This document shows positions 12,301 to 30,282 of a DNA stretch of 64,000 bases, piece after piece. The DNA comes from Glandiceps talaboti (taxonomy: Eukaryota > Hemichordata > Enteropneusta > Spengelidae). Numbering within the stretch: position 1 is the stretch's first letter; each line of letters starts with the position of its first letter. Made by a program: the position numbers and the translations under genes. A model generated the notes under the pieces. It did not search any database, was not told the origin of the DNA, and was given only the letters and a program-made list of their open reading frames with translations. Location: assembly GCF_964340395.1 (NCBI RefSeq), contig NC_135552.1:10788194-10852193 (forward strand), read 5' to 3'.

Positions 12301-14492
12301 ATTTATTCACCCTGTTCCCTGTGTACATACATTAGTTTTACAATTTCAATACACAACAATTCAACAATAATGTTATTATTTACCAATGTTACACTGTCTA
12401 TGTAATGCACTTGGTTTTGAATTATACAACTAATGCGTAATCATTATCTTTGTAGCTACATTTAGGCTATAGAAATTGATAAAACAAAATTATTGACATT
12501 TGAAGGTGTGCATATTCTAACTACAGTAATGAGCTATGCAGTATGCATCTGCATGACAACATTTTCAAATGAAAACACATTATTTTTCTTTTTAATGTGT
12601 TTTTATGTGTTTACATAAGCAGACAAGCGTTTTTGAGTCTTTCCCATTTTTGCTCGTTTTCAAAATGATTCACTTTCAGCAGGCATTTTCAAATTGTTGC
12701 GTTTTCATGTGTGTTTGTCATCTCCATACGTAGACAGTAGATGCAAACAACAACAAAATACAGTAGTTGCATTTTCATTTGAAAATGGCATCATGTAAAC
12801 AGGGCCTAAGTTTGGATATTGTATCTTCAAGACCCATCAGTCCATATAATAGTTATCTAGATATAGTCAGACTACACATGTAAATAGACAACTATTGAAT
12901 TGGTACACTGAACTACTTCACATAAAAGGATACAAATCCATGCTTGAAATGTCGGATAATTTTCCACATGGAGTGAAGGTGTCTCTCGTACATGTTTGTC
13001 TGTGTGAAAAGAAATACAAATAACATATATTATTTGACATACAACAAAATTAATACAACATTCAAATTTCTTAAGTATAAGACCTTTTATAGCATTTTTT
13101 AAAACTAAGCATTCATCTTTGTCATCAAGATTCAAATATGAGATGAACCATTAGGTGTACATTTCAATTTAAAACAACAGTTCTGACTTCACCTTGAGTT
13201 TAATTTAGCCTCACGTTTGATAGTGACATACATAACCATTGATATTGTGGCTAGACAGAATTCTAAGACCAATGTGTAAAGACAGGGTACTAGTATGTAC
13301 AAATGTATTTTAAGACTACAGAGCCTCCTAATCTGGGCAAATAACATACATTAGTAGATCAAAAGTTGGATCAAAAGCTTAATTCAACACAAAATATATT
13401 AGCTTATATGATACATGTAAATATACTTTTTTCTTTCTTTTTTATAAAGGATAAGAAACAGCCCACATCCTACATATTTATATTGCCAAAGATGGACATA
13501 GTGTATATGAAATAACATCATATAACTGGGTTAGTTTACATGTCACATTATACCATGTACAAAATGTGCTACACTGTGACTTACTGAATGTGGATCCGTA
13601 AGAAGTTTTACTGTTCTTCCGAGGTTCACTGGTTGTAGTTTTGTTCCCTGTTGTTAAAAAATATTGAAAACATACAATAGTTAATTACAGCATGTGATAT
13701 TGGATCAAACCTAAACTCTATAGTTATCTATAATCAGTTATCTTTGTTGTATTTGTCATCGTCGTCACCACCACCACCATCATCATCACCATCATCACAA
13801 TCATCATCAACAGGTAAGAATGTAGTGAAATATAATACATCTATGAATAGCATATACCTCAACATAACATGTATTTCTACTTTGTCTCACCCAGTAGTAG
13901 TACTATTTGTCGTCGTCTTGTCTTGTACACATGGCCTCACCTAGCTGCAATAATTGCAGTGTCTTGTTGCAGTTTTGAGGGTTTTTTCGTCTGTTTTGGT
14001 GACTTTTTAAGTTTTAGTGTTTACCCGGTTAAACACTAAAACTTAAAAAGTCACCAAAACAGACGAAAAAAACCTCAAAACCGAAACAAGACGCTACAAT
14101 TATTGCAGCTAGGCCTCACCAACCATGAATTGCAATTATTCTACTCCAGCCCAAATCATCAACATTAACTTAGCGATGTAAAATATCCGATACAACGTTT
14201 TTCATTGAAGTGTCAATTCACATTCTGTGTACTGTGAATCTAAATTGTATGATACGTCGTGTTGGTCAGCCCTATCAAAACCTGAGCCTGATATATTATT
14301 AATATGAAACGATTCCATCTCAATAATTCACGAATGTTGAAATTTAAAAATGGCAACAGTTCATTCAAAAATAAAATCGCCCCAGTTAAAAAGCAAATCG
14401 TAAACTGTTACCTGTTGTATTCCCATATCTTCATCAGTAATAAGGTGTCCCACGACGGGTATAGCGGGCTTCACTTGAAATTCGGTCGCCAT
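328..14492 (-). CDS. CFAP69: CFAP69 orthologue, 22 coding exons, 920 aa
   Basis: Cilia- and flagella-associated protein 69, an armadillo-type helical-repeat protein of motile cilia and sperm flagella. In mammals it is needed for sperm midpiece integrity and is also found in olfactory cilia. Exons in transcript order: 14412-14492, 13585-13647, 12934-12999, 11777-11886, 11205-11281, 10360-10532, 9754-9914, 8928-9023, 8664-8729, 8172-8232, 6616-6708, 6315-6392, 5546-5765, 4502-4666, 3994-4310, 3554-3746, 3086-3223, 2197-2471, 1937-2023, 1478-1542, 804-846, 328-462. All junctions are GT-AG, phases agree throughout, and the sum is 2,763 nt. The length is close to the roughly 940 aa of the human protein. 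Recognisable blocks are FLLLDLLE followed by KNMHNLILG, IWRKEEEEMGV, SENMRAKIYAVFCKIG, YMDFKLGEVW, SHYDRQLRNDLLV and KAIRDWNDYI. The start ATG lies in a CAAGATGGCGAC context. The exon at 12934-12999 uses a non-consensus donor (GTATCC) and is the least certain junction. The gene is complete with no disabling change. Confidence 0.96.
1356..1444. mobile_element. Hairpin MITE, copy 1 (CFAP69 intron)
   Basis: Imperfect inverted repeat of about 89 bp. The left arm contains CAGTAAGGTCGTATCTGC and the right arm GCAGATACAACCTTACTG, with ends ATATCGTCG and CGACGATAT-like. It is the same element as 17207-17291, which makes it a repeat family rather than a chance hairpin. It lies between the CFAP69 exons 1478-1542 and 804-846. 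Confidence 0.75.
3254..3461. repeat. Intronic tandem repeat, about 70 bp x 3
   Basis: Three diverged copies begin with GAATCACA(T/A)GACAT at 3254, 3322 and 3397 and run through an ACAACATC...CTATTG core. They sit in the CFAP69 intron just upstream (in transcript sense) of exon 3086-3223. Confidence 0.7.
5141..5220 (+). mobile_element. tRNA-like SINE head, copy 1
   Basis: This stretch has a tRNA-gene-like internal promoter: an A-box-like TAGCATGGTG near 5155 and a near-perfect B box GGTTCAAATCC near 5196, about 40 bases apart. It cannot be a functional tRNA, because no matched acceptor stem is evident. A second similar unit follows at 5367-5441 in the same orientation. It lies in a CFAP69 intron. 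Confidence 0.55.
5367..5441 (+). mobile_element. tRNA-like SINE head, copy 2
   Basis: CCTGGGTACCACAGTTGATAG is followed by TCTAGTGATCAGCA and the B-box-like GGTTTGAGTCCCG near 5419, in the same order as copy 1 (TCTAGTGGTCAGCA, GGTTCAAATCCC). It reads as a diverged sister copy in direct orientation, about 220 bases downstream. Confidence 0.55.
9247..9680. repeat. Compound microsatellite, (CA)n / (GACA)n / (TACA)n
   Basis: A long simple-repeat block in a CFAP69 intron: (AC)n, then (CAGA)n near 9340, a GTACGTAC run near 9390-9412, then about 260 bases of (TACA)n broken by repeated TACATGTACA palindromes, ending in (CA)n. All long open frames across it are artefacts of the repeat. Confidence 0.97.
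12084..12326. mobile_element. MITE with CACAGGGAACAG-type ends
   Basis: The left end CACAGGGAACAGCAGGACAA is matched by an inverted right end TTCACCCTGTTCCCTGTG, with ATAAAT beside each inner edge. The interior (12125-12280) resembles the arms of the large foldback element at 39437-40031, for example CACTGTCTTATCAGAGTT and TCCCTATACTTCAAATAAA. It lies between CFAP69 exons 3 and 4. Confidence 0.65.
13942..14111. mobile_element. 170-bp foldback MITE with 9-bp target duplication
   Basis: Almost the whole element is an inverted repeat. The arms start TAGCTGCAATAATTG and end CAATTATTGCAGCTA, and fold around a short ACCCGG loop near 14022. It is flanked by a perfect direct repeat GGCCTCACC at 13933-13941 and 14112-14120. 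A 9-bp duplication is typical of Mutator-like transposons. It sits in CFAP69 intron 1, and arm identity is high, so it is probably a recent insertion. Confidence 0.88.
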
Positions 14493-15528
14493 CTTGTACG
14501 TTGTTTACGTTACTTTACGTTACGGTAAACTTTGTTGTCAACCAATATATAGGGGGTAGAAATATACGATCTCAAAAAAGTGGAACACTTATACTATATC
14601 GCAAAGGTCGAGCGTCAATATGGGTTTGATATTCAGTTACAAAATAGTATCGTAAAAATATCAGTGTCTTTGAACTTCTCGACTATCCGTGTAACGTTAT
14701 CGCTTGAGTCGTACTTCTCGAGACGCAGTCTGTCATTCCTTCGCCCGGCTGGACTGCTTCCTCTACACCTGTTCTTTAAACAGGGGATACTATATTGGAT
14801 TCTGGCAAACCGGAGTACAATCTCTACGTTTCCCTTCCTCTAATCGTGTTCCAACGAGCGCAATAACTGTAGAAAACGCTCACCTCGATGGACTCTTCGA
14901 GACGTTCATCTCGTCAAAACAGTCGCCATATTGGATGGTTGCTAAGTACCAGAGAGCGCCCTCAATCTTTCAGTCAAAAGAAAGATCGACAATAAAAAAT
15001 AGAGTGGAGAAATCCACGATTATCAACTAAACCACTAAATATAGCTTCATTTCGTTCAGACTTTACATTAATTAATTTTATAGATACAACTAGAACATTT
15101 GTTTAGAAGAAAAACCCGACAGACAAGATTAGGTCACGAGAGAGGTCAACTAATTTCCATATTCTGATGATCAGGCGATTTGGCTGTTCAGTTTTAGGTT
15201 CTTACCCTCGGGTAACTGTAATCGATCATCCATTTCATTTTACACTTACATTTTTCACAAGAAACAACACATACTATATATAAATGCTGAAGAGAAAATG
15301 TACTTTTTAAAGTTCAATACAATTTTAGAGAGTTTCAACATGGTTTTGCGACGTCAGCTGTGAGTAAAAACCCGGGGTAAAAACAACCAAAATAAACAGC
15401 AAGGCTACCTTGCCCTCCTCAAAGGTCACCGCAAATCATCCGATGTCGGTACATGCGTGCACTCAATGCAATGGCAGTTATAAACAATCTAAGCAGTTGT
15501 AATTGTGTCTGTTGAGGAAACCACTAAA
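14493..15528. promoter_or_regulatory. Shared upstream region of CFAP69 and the secreted-protein gene
   Basis: The two start codons point away from each other across 1,036 bases, so this interval must hold both 5' UTRs and promoters. It has more CG dinucleotides than the surrounding AT-rich DNA. The CFAP69 start lies in AAGATGGCGAC, which matches the YY1-type motif often found at start sites. GGTTGCTAAGTACC near 14937 resembles only half of an RFX X-box. No TATA box is convincing. Confidence 0.5.
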
Positions 15529-18500
15529 ATGAAGTCCGGATTTTTTCCATTTTGTTTTCTTGTTTTATTCCGCACTGCATATACTCTTTGGCCGTACCCA
15601 TGGCACGCACAATGTGAAATTAACTGGTAAGTCAAAATCTGAAGAATATATTTGTATTGTTCAATGGTCAATGAGTTTAATTTCATCCCCTGCCTGGGTT
15701 CATAATTTCAATCATATTTTTTCTCTACAACTTGTTTCAATTTTTGTCACCTGGAGACGGGGGACGTGCCAACTCGAGTCGATGCCATAATATTTTCCAT
15801 GTTCCGTTTTCGACTACCAAGCTGTTTAGATAGTAGATTTGAAATATTACTATTCTATTCACTAAGTTAGTAAGTATTAGTAATTATTTATCATTTATAA
15901 TTGTTATGTAATTCGCAATGTACTATCAATCTAATCGCAATCCCATCACGCGACTAACATGCTGAGTTGTCAATAGTTTGTAACTTTGTCGTTGAAGTTC
16001 ATGGTGGCACGTATTTGTGTTCGTCAAGTTGGTTCCTAGGCCATAAGAGGTATGCCATCCAAAATTCGCATGCAGGGACCGGGAAAACGTTAGAAGCCGC
16101 TAGCCGCCGGCCCCGTTACGTTTTGCGTGTTTCACGCGTACTTTCGCATTTACCGGTACTGCGAAATCTCTACAGTACTGCATCTGTGTAGTAGAACTAT
16201 GCGTGTGTTATACTTATAGACGTCACACTACTAGCTTTATCCGCTTTAAGGTAATTACATAATGTTCAAAAGAAAAACACAGCAACAAATAACTAAACAG
16301 AAAAGGACAATATTATAAATAAAACCATGGAAGTAGAACCATTGTTCTACTTCCATGATTAAAACCTTTGTAAAGAACGAAAGATGGGCGTAAACATTTT
16401 GGATTTTAGTCGCTACCAAAAAAAAGATCGTCACTCTTTGTAACAATATTATTTTTGTTTGTTTCCTTTTATATATTCAATTTTAAATATTAAATGATGT
16501 AATAATTGGACGGTATGTTTTTGTTTCTTTCACTACCAGGACTTTCGCTATCAGCTGCATATCAGTGAAAACTCAAGTTGTAGATCAGATAAAAGAATGG
16601 ACAGGTGATGATAATTGCCAAGAAGGTGGCCAAAAGTGTTTGTACGAGGTAAACCATCATATATATATATATATATAGGGTCTTATAGGAGGTAACACCA
16701 CCCACCTATGTGCCCTTTAATGATAGCCAAATTTTGTTGATACAACTTACAAGTCAAAATGGGTTTCTGATGAGTCGCCCACGTAGTCATTCTGATTACA
16801 ATCCGATGTGGTGAAAGCATCTAAATGCTTTATTTAGTGCTATTTCCATCATTTTGTGTCGTTTGTTTTTGTACCTAGTGATCGCCGCCTTCCAAATGAC
16901 ACAAAACAATGGAAATGGAGGTAAATAAAGCATTTAGACGCTTTCACCACATCAGATTTTAATCAGATTGCCGCATAGTAAGAGATAGGAGAGTGCAAAT
17001 CTTGGTGCATCACTAGAAATTGTGTGTCAAATTGGCTTAGAGGGCACACTGCCACCCACCCCCACCCCCAACGGGTACTCAACTTGATAACAGGTACAGG
17101 TGTACCCTGGTGGATTCAAATTACAAGCGTTTTTTTAAAACGTTCAGAAAAATTTGAATATCAGCAACGTACAAACTACATTGTCCAAAATGTTGGGTCA
17201 AAGACTATATTGTCGCGTCAGTGCAGTATGGTCGTATCTGCTGATACAGTTGCTCAGCAGATACAACCTTTCTGCACCGATGCAACAATATGTGTTCAAA
17301 GAAGTGATCAAACCTCTACACAATGCTGAAAAAAATCAAGAATCAAAAGTCTACATGAGTTGAAAAAGGGGGTCAAAACAACGATACATCTGTAAATACC
17401 CGCTACTGTGTGAGTACCTCCCTGGGGGGTAAACTATGTTATGTTTAGGGAAGAAAGATCCATATTGATATGTGCAAACTACTCCTTAGATTCAAACTCA
17501 GTGTGTCAACAAATGTAGGGTCTATTATGTCACTTGTCAAAAAGTGAAATCTGGTGAAACGTTTTGACATATACTAAGATATTACCTACTTATCATCTTT
17601 AACAAAAACACTGACCCCCCCCCCCCACTGACCCTATATTTCTATAATAAAAACAAATGATGCCCTCTATGGTAGGGTTAGACTGATTGTAAGATTGCAA
17701 TCCTACAAGGGCAATCTGAAGGACAGTTATTATTTATTGCAGAAAGTTGGGACCTTTGATAAAACAAATGGTCCACAGTTTCCACTCTAACATTAGTTTT
17801 CATTACTAAGTCATTCAGACTGTTAAAAGTATGTATATGAATTGAAGTATAATCTACATGTACACATACATTTCCCTTTTTTTACTTTTTTATTTTATTT
17901 TTAACTGACCGACTGACTCATCATTTTTAAGGTGTTGCAATGATAAACATAGAATAACTAAGGCCACCCTTATTGAAATTACTTCTAAAAAGTACATTTC
18001 TTTTATTTTCAGCTAATTTATGCAAATGAGACGTTTATTGAAGCAACCCACACCACTCCAGTGAATAGGTATATAGATGACATGACCTTTGAACTTCACC
18101 TGGATGATGCAATTTGTTATGTAAAGGTGAGTACAATAATTTTTGTTCAAGATATTGAAAAAATAATGGTTTTCATACTAAAAACTACAAATGAATTTTG
18201 AAGTGATATGTTTTTTATTTTTTATTTCTGTGTCCTGCCAACAGGGATTTTCCAGATCAAGACTTTGGTACGCTCTATTGGATTATGGTACAAATTATTG
18301 TAACTTACATAATATTATAGAAGGTAGGTACAGTTTGAACCAAAGTATAAAATATGGCAATTTTATTGCTTATTTATCTCTCTTACTGTTGGTGATTAAA
18401 ATGATGCATGCTTAGACTCTCTACCAGCCTCAGGAGCGTTGCTATCAGAAAGAGCTGTTTTCTATGTACTGATATCTACCACATAATTGTACTCGAATAT

Positions 18501-18827
18501 CCTAGTACTGTGCGCCCTCATTGACTACATAGGCCTAACCATTTGTTGACGTGTGCCTGTGATGCTCCGTGTTATTGTGTTATTGTGTTATTGGGGTTGT
18601 ATCAAACACAACCACTGAATGGTAACTTTAAACAGGCTATCTTAAAGTTGCACTAGCATTGATGACTTTGTGCTCATCTGCCATATTACATCGTCTAAAT
18701 ATATTCCTATTTTCAATTTTTTTTTCTTTTATCAGGAGCTGGTCTTGATAAAGTTCCAGGGTACACAGAAGACACAAGAAATAAAATATGTACACTATAC
18801 TCATCAGCAAACTGTGAAATATATTAA
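15529..18827 (+). CDS. Secreted eight-cysteine protein, 5 exons, 163 aa
   Basis: Exons 15529-15626, 16540-16648, 18013-18126, 18245-18323 and 18736-18827 join in phase (492 nt with stop); every junction is GT-AG. Residues 1-19 are hydrophobic and look like a signal peptide. The mature part has eight cysteines (29, 39, 59, 66, 104, 126, 152, 160), an even number that allows four disulphides, and two N-glycosylation sequons (N32, N74). The second half is the most family-like, with SRSRLWYALLDYG, NLHNIIEGAGLD and a C-terminal SSANCEIY. There is no transmembrane segment after the signal. I do not recognise a named family; extracellular localisation is inferred. It is divergently paired with CFAP69, which may mean shared regulation. 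Confidence 0.88.
16326..16360. repeat. Small perfect hairpin
   Basis: ATGGAAGTAGAAC and GTTCTACTTCCAT form a perfect stem around a four-base loop, inside the first intron of the secreted-protein gene. An imperfect relative of the palindrome (ATGGAAGTTATACTTCCAT) occurs near 39900, in the arm of the foldback element there. Confidence 0.5.
16788..16970. mobile_element. Foldback MITE-like element, intron of secreted-protein gene
   Basis: Inverted arms of about 70 bp at 16792-16860 and 16898-16966: TGTGGTGAAAGCATCTAAAT against ATTTAGACGCTTTCACCACA, and CCATCATTTTGTGTC against GACACAAAACAATGG. No clear target duplication was seen. Confidence 0.72.
17207..17291. mobile_element. Hairpin MITE, copy 2
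   Basis: Second copy of the family at 1356-1444. CAGTATGGTCGTATCTGCTG pairs with CAGCAGATACAACCTTTCTG, and the ends are ATATTGTCG and CAACAATAT. It lies in intron 2 of the secreted-protein gene. Confidence 0.75.
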
Positions 18828-19594
18828 GGGGACATCAGCTGAGTTTGTACAAGCTTTTAGGGTAATTTCTGCTGCATTTTGAAAGATACTTGTTAATATT
18901 TTACTTAGTGAAGTATACATATAACCAGCCCTTGCTATTACCCAAACTAATATGTGATATACATGGATAATTTTTCAAATGATTCGATGAAGTAATTTAG
19001 TATTCATTTACTAAAATGTCCTTATAATGCCATCAACAGTATAGGTGAACATTTTCTGTACCATGGCAGACGTATATCGACACATTACATTATATTTTTA
19101 TAGTTTAATTAGGGCTTCATGTGGGTATTTTTTTAAATGAAAATGTTATAAAGTCTGCCTGTAAAGAGTACAAATAAATTGATACAATATTAAAATATAA
19201 ATGTAAAGACAGTTTAGCACCAGATCCAGAGGATACAATATATATAATACTTATCTGTATACAGCTGCAATAAGTGTTCTCATTTTGTGCAACTTTAAAT
19301 TTGAAATAGTTGTTCTTCATGCCTTAGGTTCAAATGTTTAACTTGGCATGCAAGGAGCAATGTAATATTTTGTATTTTTAAAAAGTGGCATGCAAGAGAG
19401 GTTGTATGTTTTAGTATGAGACAGATAGTGTGACATTTTGGTTTATAATGCAAGAAATGTTTGTTCCATTTTTTCATAAAGGAGATAAATTTTATAATTT
19501 TGTAAATATGAATTGATGTTGTTGAAAAATCATGGAACATTCCGTCTTTCTGTTTAAATTTTGTATGATGTCAGAATGCACCATGGGGATCAAT

Positions 19595-19785
19595 TCTCTA
19601 AACTAAGCCATATGAAAGATTTGTCATGGTCCTTTTTGAAATATGAAAATTGGGGTTCACTGTTTTGTTTTCGAGGAAATTGGCAAAACTTTTATTTTTT
19701 AAACTTTTATTTTATTTTCCTGTAGCGTTAACACAGCATTCAGTGGCCACATTGGATTCTAAAATGGCTTACTTTTGATAATATT
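19595..19785 (+). repeat. Dispersed repeat D, copy 1
   Basis: GTTAACACAGCATTCAGTGG and ACATTGGATTCTAAAATGG occur here and, in the opposite orientation and slightly diverged, at 24715-24905. The match extends further through a GGTCCTTT...GAGGAAATTG block. About 190 bp of homology is shared. Confidence 0.6.
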
Positions 19786-19793
19786 TAGACTGC

Positions 19794-19900
19794 AAGATAT
19801 GTCATGTTGCTCCACCCTCGCCAGCCTGCACTGTCTATCTGTGAAAGAGGTTGACCAATGATTGAGGGCGCCCTGTTATGGCATATACCTTACAGACTAG
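19794..19900. mobile_element. MITE with GAGGGCGCC core, copy 1
   Basis: The left end TTTAGACTGCAAGATATG is an imperfect inverse of the right end CATATACCTTACAGACTA, with GAGGGCGCCCTG just inside the right end. The same right end occurs at about 31640-31678 and 61182-61283. Confidence 0.55.
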
Positions 19901-22170
19901 ATACTATTGTGACCTCAGTTTCAAAAGTTTGTATTTTGCATTGATTTTAACAGAAAACAGGTTAGAGCTTTCTGAGGAAAAATTATAAGCAAAAGATTAA
20001 AGATTTGATTTCTTAGGTGCATTCAACATAAACAGAAATATTACCGTGAAAAATATACTGCATTCAGTACTTTGTTTTTAAAGAATCCCCGTGTCAGATG
20101 CTATTGAGTATATTTACCTACTGTAATGCTGAAGGCCAAAAGTGCTGGTTGTGTTTTATTGTGAATAAAGACTGAAACTGAATTCTGCCTAAATTTCTCA
20201 TTCACATTGAATTTGATATGGATGGAAAGGGTGATGGTTGATTCTCCCTCTCCCCACCAAATTTTGGTCTTCCTGATTCCTCTGTCTTGTACATTAATCT
20301 TACCTGATGTCCCTCTTACAGTTTGATACCGTGATTGATGTGCATATCAGTATCGGTATATGGTAGGCAACTGAAGTTCAAAAAACAGTGTTGATGAAAA
20401 AATGCTTGGCTCTATCTGAAAAGGTTATATGGAAGAAAACGATAGAATCCAAGGGAAAATTAGTGAGGGCACTGCAACACAAAGCCAACCATATTGTAAT
20501 ATTTGTTGGTCTGCTGTGTTGATAGTTTGATATATACATATATGAATGGCAAAGCAAACACTGTGACAGCAACATTTCTGGAGGTTTCACATGGGGTTTG
20601 AGTAAGGGATACAAAACCTAGCTTGTGTTCGGGTGGATCTTTGAAGCGATACTGTATTTGGACAACTTGATTTCTAATGTAGTAATACCCTCAGTGGATA
20701 CAATTCCCGGGCAGTGACCAAAAGGGACCAATGTCGTGATGGCAGGAAGGCATGGAAGACTAGGTTTTTGCAAATCAATTGTAAGAGTTAAAGGACTATA
20801 ATTTCCAGTTATGGAGTATGGTAGCATATTTAAACAGTTTGTTATTTACAGTTACAATTTAGACCCCATTATTCTATGGTGGTAATTCTTAATTTGATAT
20901 TATTAGTGAGTTGTACAGTAAAATCTGCTGCACCTGTCACACACTTTCACTCACATCTTTGAAAAACACTCAATAATCATATACAGAATTAAATCAGAAA
21001 TGGGACAAATATAGGAAATGTAACCAAGACCATAAAACCCTTTATTGCATTGATATTAAAATCTATTCCTATGACAATGCACTTGGTAGTCTATATACAA
21101 AGCTAAGTTTTATAGGATTTCTCCATTATCATATAAATGCATATTTCAACAGTCCTACACAAACACATTCAAGTATATAACAATAAAAACTATGCATTAT
21201 ATATTTGACAATCTGAGGCCTCAGAAGCATCTGCATTGTTAAGAACATGTATGAATACTAATTAGCCTCAGATAGTTTACTAGATCATTTGCAGCCAATT
21301 AGATATTAGGTAGCCTTTGTCAACATCTGGTGCACAATGTAGATATACAAACCAGATGTAAGACTGAATCTTACTTTGCAAAATGCACAAAATTGATATT
21401 TCAATTGAACTATTTGTAAAATGTTTAAAATAGTTTAGAAATTATGAGCATTTACATTAGTGCGCATATTGAAGCATGTGTAATCATTTACATTAGTTAT
21501 CAAAGTTTGTTGTCAGTAGAAATATAGCATTTGTAAAAAAAACTGACTCCATGCATATTATTAATATGGTTAAAGTTGAACATTTATAAATGTCAATACA
21601 ATATCTATCACTAACATATGTAAATATCAGCTGTTGCGGTAGAAGCTCACTACACATGCACCACATGTTAATGACTTCATTTCAAGAAACTTTCAAGATA
21701 CGACAATATATTCAAGAACTGCAAACTTGTTAATTTGATCATGTGTGCCTTTACATGACTAACATTGTCACTTCTAGCTATCGATTGTAGCTGAGTGAAA
21801 GTGGAGGACAAACATTGCAGTATTGTTAAAAATGCATCCATAAAAACTTTATACACTGAAAAATGCTAAACAACAAGCAATTTGTCATTAGGTATGAAAA
21901 GTTACTTCAAAATTTTGATTATTTTTTAATGTATTTGGTGTACAGACTCTAAGATTTCGTAGTATTCAAATTCTTCATGTCCCCGACAAGTTTAAAATGA
22001 ATATTTTGGCAAAATGAAAAAAAAGAGTAAATGTTAGAACTGAAGTACAAAGATCGGTACAAATTAAATATTACAATAATTCGTATCAAAATACATAGAT
22101 ACAGCCAGCTGTGCTAATTATATGATTGCCACATGATAATAAAAAAAATTTAAGAAAAACTTTGTTCTTG

Positions 22171-22408
22171 TCCCTAATCTGCGACATATTGCTTCCGACC
22201 GTCCTACAACTGTAATACTACTGTAACACAAGCCAAAAGCCAAAAGACCAATTTATGCCTTGTGACTAAGCACTGGGTTATTTTCAAGATCTAGCATGAA
22301 GTGATCCAAACAACAAAGTCATGAGGGATAAATGAATATTTTAACTTTTGGCTTGTGTAGTATTATAGTTGCAGAGGATTGGACGCAATTTGTCACGGAT
22401 TATCCCTA
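22171..22408. mobile_element. Foldback MITE-like element
   Basis: Imperfect inverted arms: CAACTGTAATACTACTGTAA with ACACAAGCCAAAAG on the left, against CTTTTGGCTTGTGTAGTATT and ATAGTTG on the right. Outer ends are TCCCTAATCTGCGACA and TGTCACGGATTATCCCTA. It lies between the convergent genes. Confidence 0.65.
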
Positions 22409-23181
22409 GCAACAATCCAATCAAATATAACAAGATATACATACATTGATTATTAGATAGGGGAGTACTGTAGCAGATTTAGATAACGTTTTATAAATAC
22501 AATTGTCTTATCTCCTTTTGTGTTCCAGGGAAAAATGAAATTTATATAATTCTACATATTATTCATTCACAATTATTCAAGAACATAGCAATGACTACTA
22601 GTAATTATCCCTACTGCTTATGTATCTTCCACAACTATGAATTTCCTCTCAAGTTTATTGAGATGTTGACAAAAATGTTTTCCAAAAACATTTACAATAC
22701 TATCATGGAAGCACTAAGATTCATACACAAGTTCTCTTCTTCCAGTATTGATTGAAAAACAAAATAAGAATTTACAATCAAAAGTGGAAGAAAAGAAATT
22801 GTGTAAGAAAAACATTTACATTTCTTTAGGATGCTACATATTGAATATCTACTTAAAGGGTGAACTATGCAAATTACGCTTTCCATGCCTTGTGTGTATC
22901 TGTATAGCCTGCATGTTTCAAGTTTACCCTAACAAAGGCTTTGTGATATATGAACTAACAACTACGACACCCTTGGTTTATTTAGGGGTGATTATGAAAT
23001 AATTGGTCAAAATATAAACCCTCAAATACAAGAGTACAATTGCCCATAAACAGGTTCCTCTAGTTTTTACTGCGTCGGTGAGATGACTCCATATTTCAGT
23101 ATGAAACTTACAGGCAAGTGCCTTGCAGTCAGATAATTTTGTTATAGCTCAATGCCGCCATACCCCTATACAATCAACATC

Positions 23182-29363
<6,182 letters not shown>

Positions 29364-30282
29364 GATACCGTCCTCTCTGTGCACTTTACACCATGACCTT
29401 AAGAGTAACCTCTGTCAGGTCATGTGCTGCTTATTGTTATCACATGACTCAGCTAGCTATTCAAAATAAAGTACTATACAGTATACTGGTATTTGTATGG
29501 CTCGGTAAACAACACGATTTCAAGGTTTTAGTAGGTTAATGTTGCACGTGTTAATTACGTATCAGTTAATCCCAAGGACAGGCATAGGTAAATAGAGGTC
29601 CAGAGGAAATTCAACTTTTGAATGTGTGGATGGTAGTAGTACCTACCTTGTGAATTGGTTAGTACACCACTATCGCATATGAAAACAACATAGACTGGAC
29701 AGACGTTTTGAAAGAAAAAGTTTAATGATTTGTGGGGGTTTTAAAAATCATTATCCAATACTGCGTTGATCGCTACACGTATGTCGTGTATGTCATGTAC
29801 TACGGTTCGTTCAATAAACAAACAAACAAAACAATTGAAACAAAAACAACAAATATAAAAAAAATCCGATCCCAATTACGCTAATTTCATTTTTTTAAAA
29901 TAATTCTACATTTTACGATAAATTGAATGTTTACATTATGCATTGTTGTTATTTTAAGTTGCTGTTAAAACGTTACGAGACCTGTTACCGGTTTCAAGAG
30001 GCATCACTCCACTTCCTATACAACGCCGTGTATTCTAGCACGAGGGCGGGGTGCATGCGTTACTCAGTGATGGTTGTCACCTGACCATATCCTGCGTTTA
30101 GTCTTTGTTCTGTAGAATGACTCAATTGATGAGGTCAACATGTCTTTCTTTCCGTCATTTTATGATGAAAATGTTATTTTAAATGGTATAAAGACAAAAC
30201 AACCCTGAAAACGTAATAACATAGCGACGTACAATGCATTCTGAAACCGGAAAATCGACTATTACTATTTGCTATTTACAAA

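Larger units (their letters stand above)
18828..23181. other. Intergenic region, no gene supported
   Basis: AT-rich DNA between the convergent secreted-protein gene and membrane-protein gene 1. It holds a possible poly(A) signal for the former (AATAAA, 20164-20169) and one for the latter on the minus strand (22978-22983). It also contains the repeat copies at 19595-19785 and 19794-19900 and the foldback element at 22171-22408. The short open frames here show no splice structure or recognisable domain. Confidence 0.6.

Noticed and set aside
14580-15030. Plus-strand open frames in the CFAP69 upstream region
   Set aside because: No homology or splice plan; most likely promoter DNA of higher GC content that happens to lack stops.
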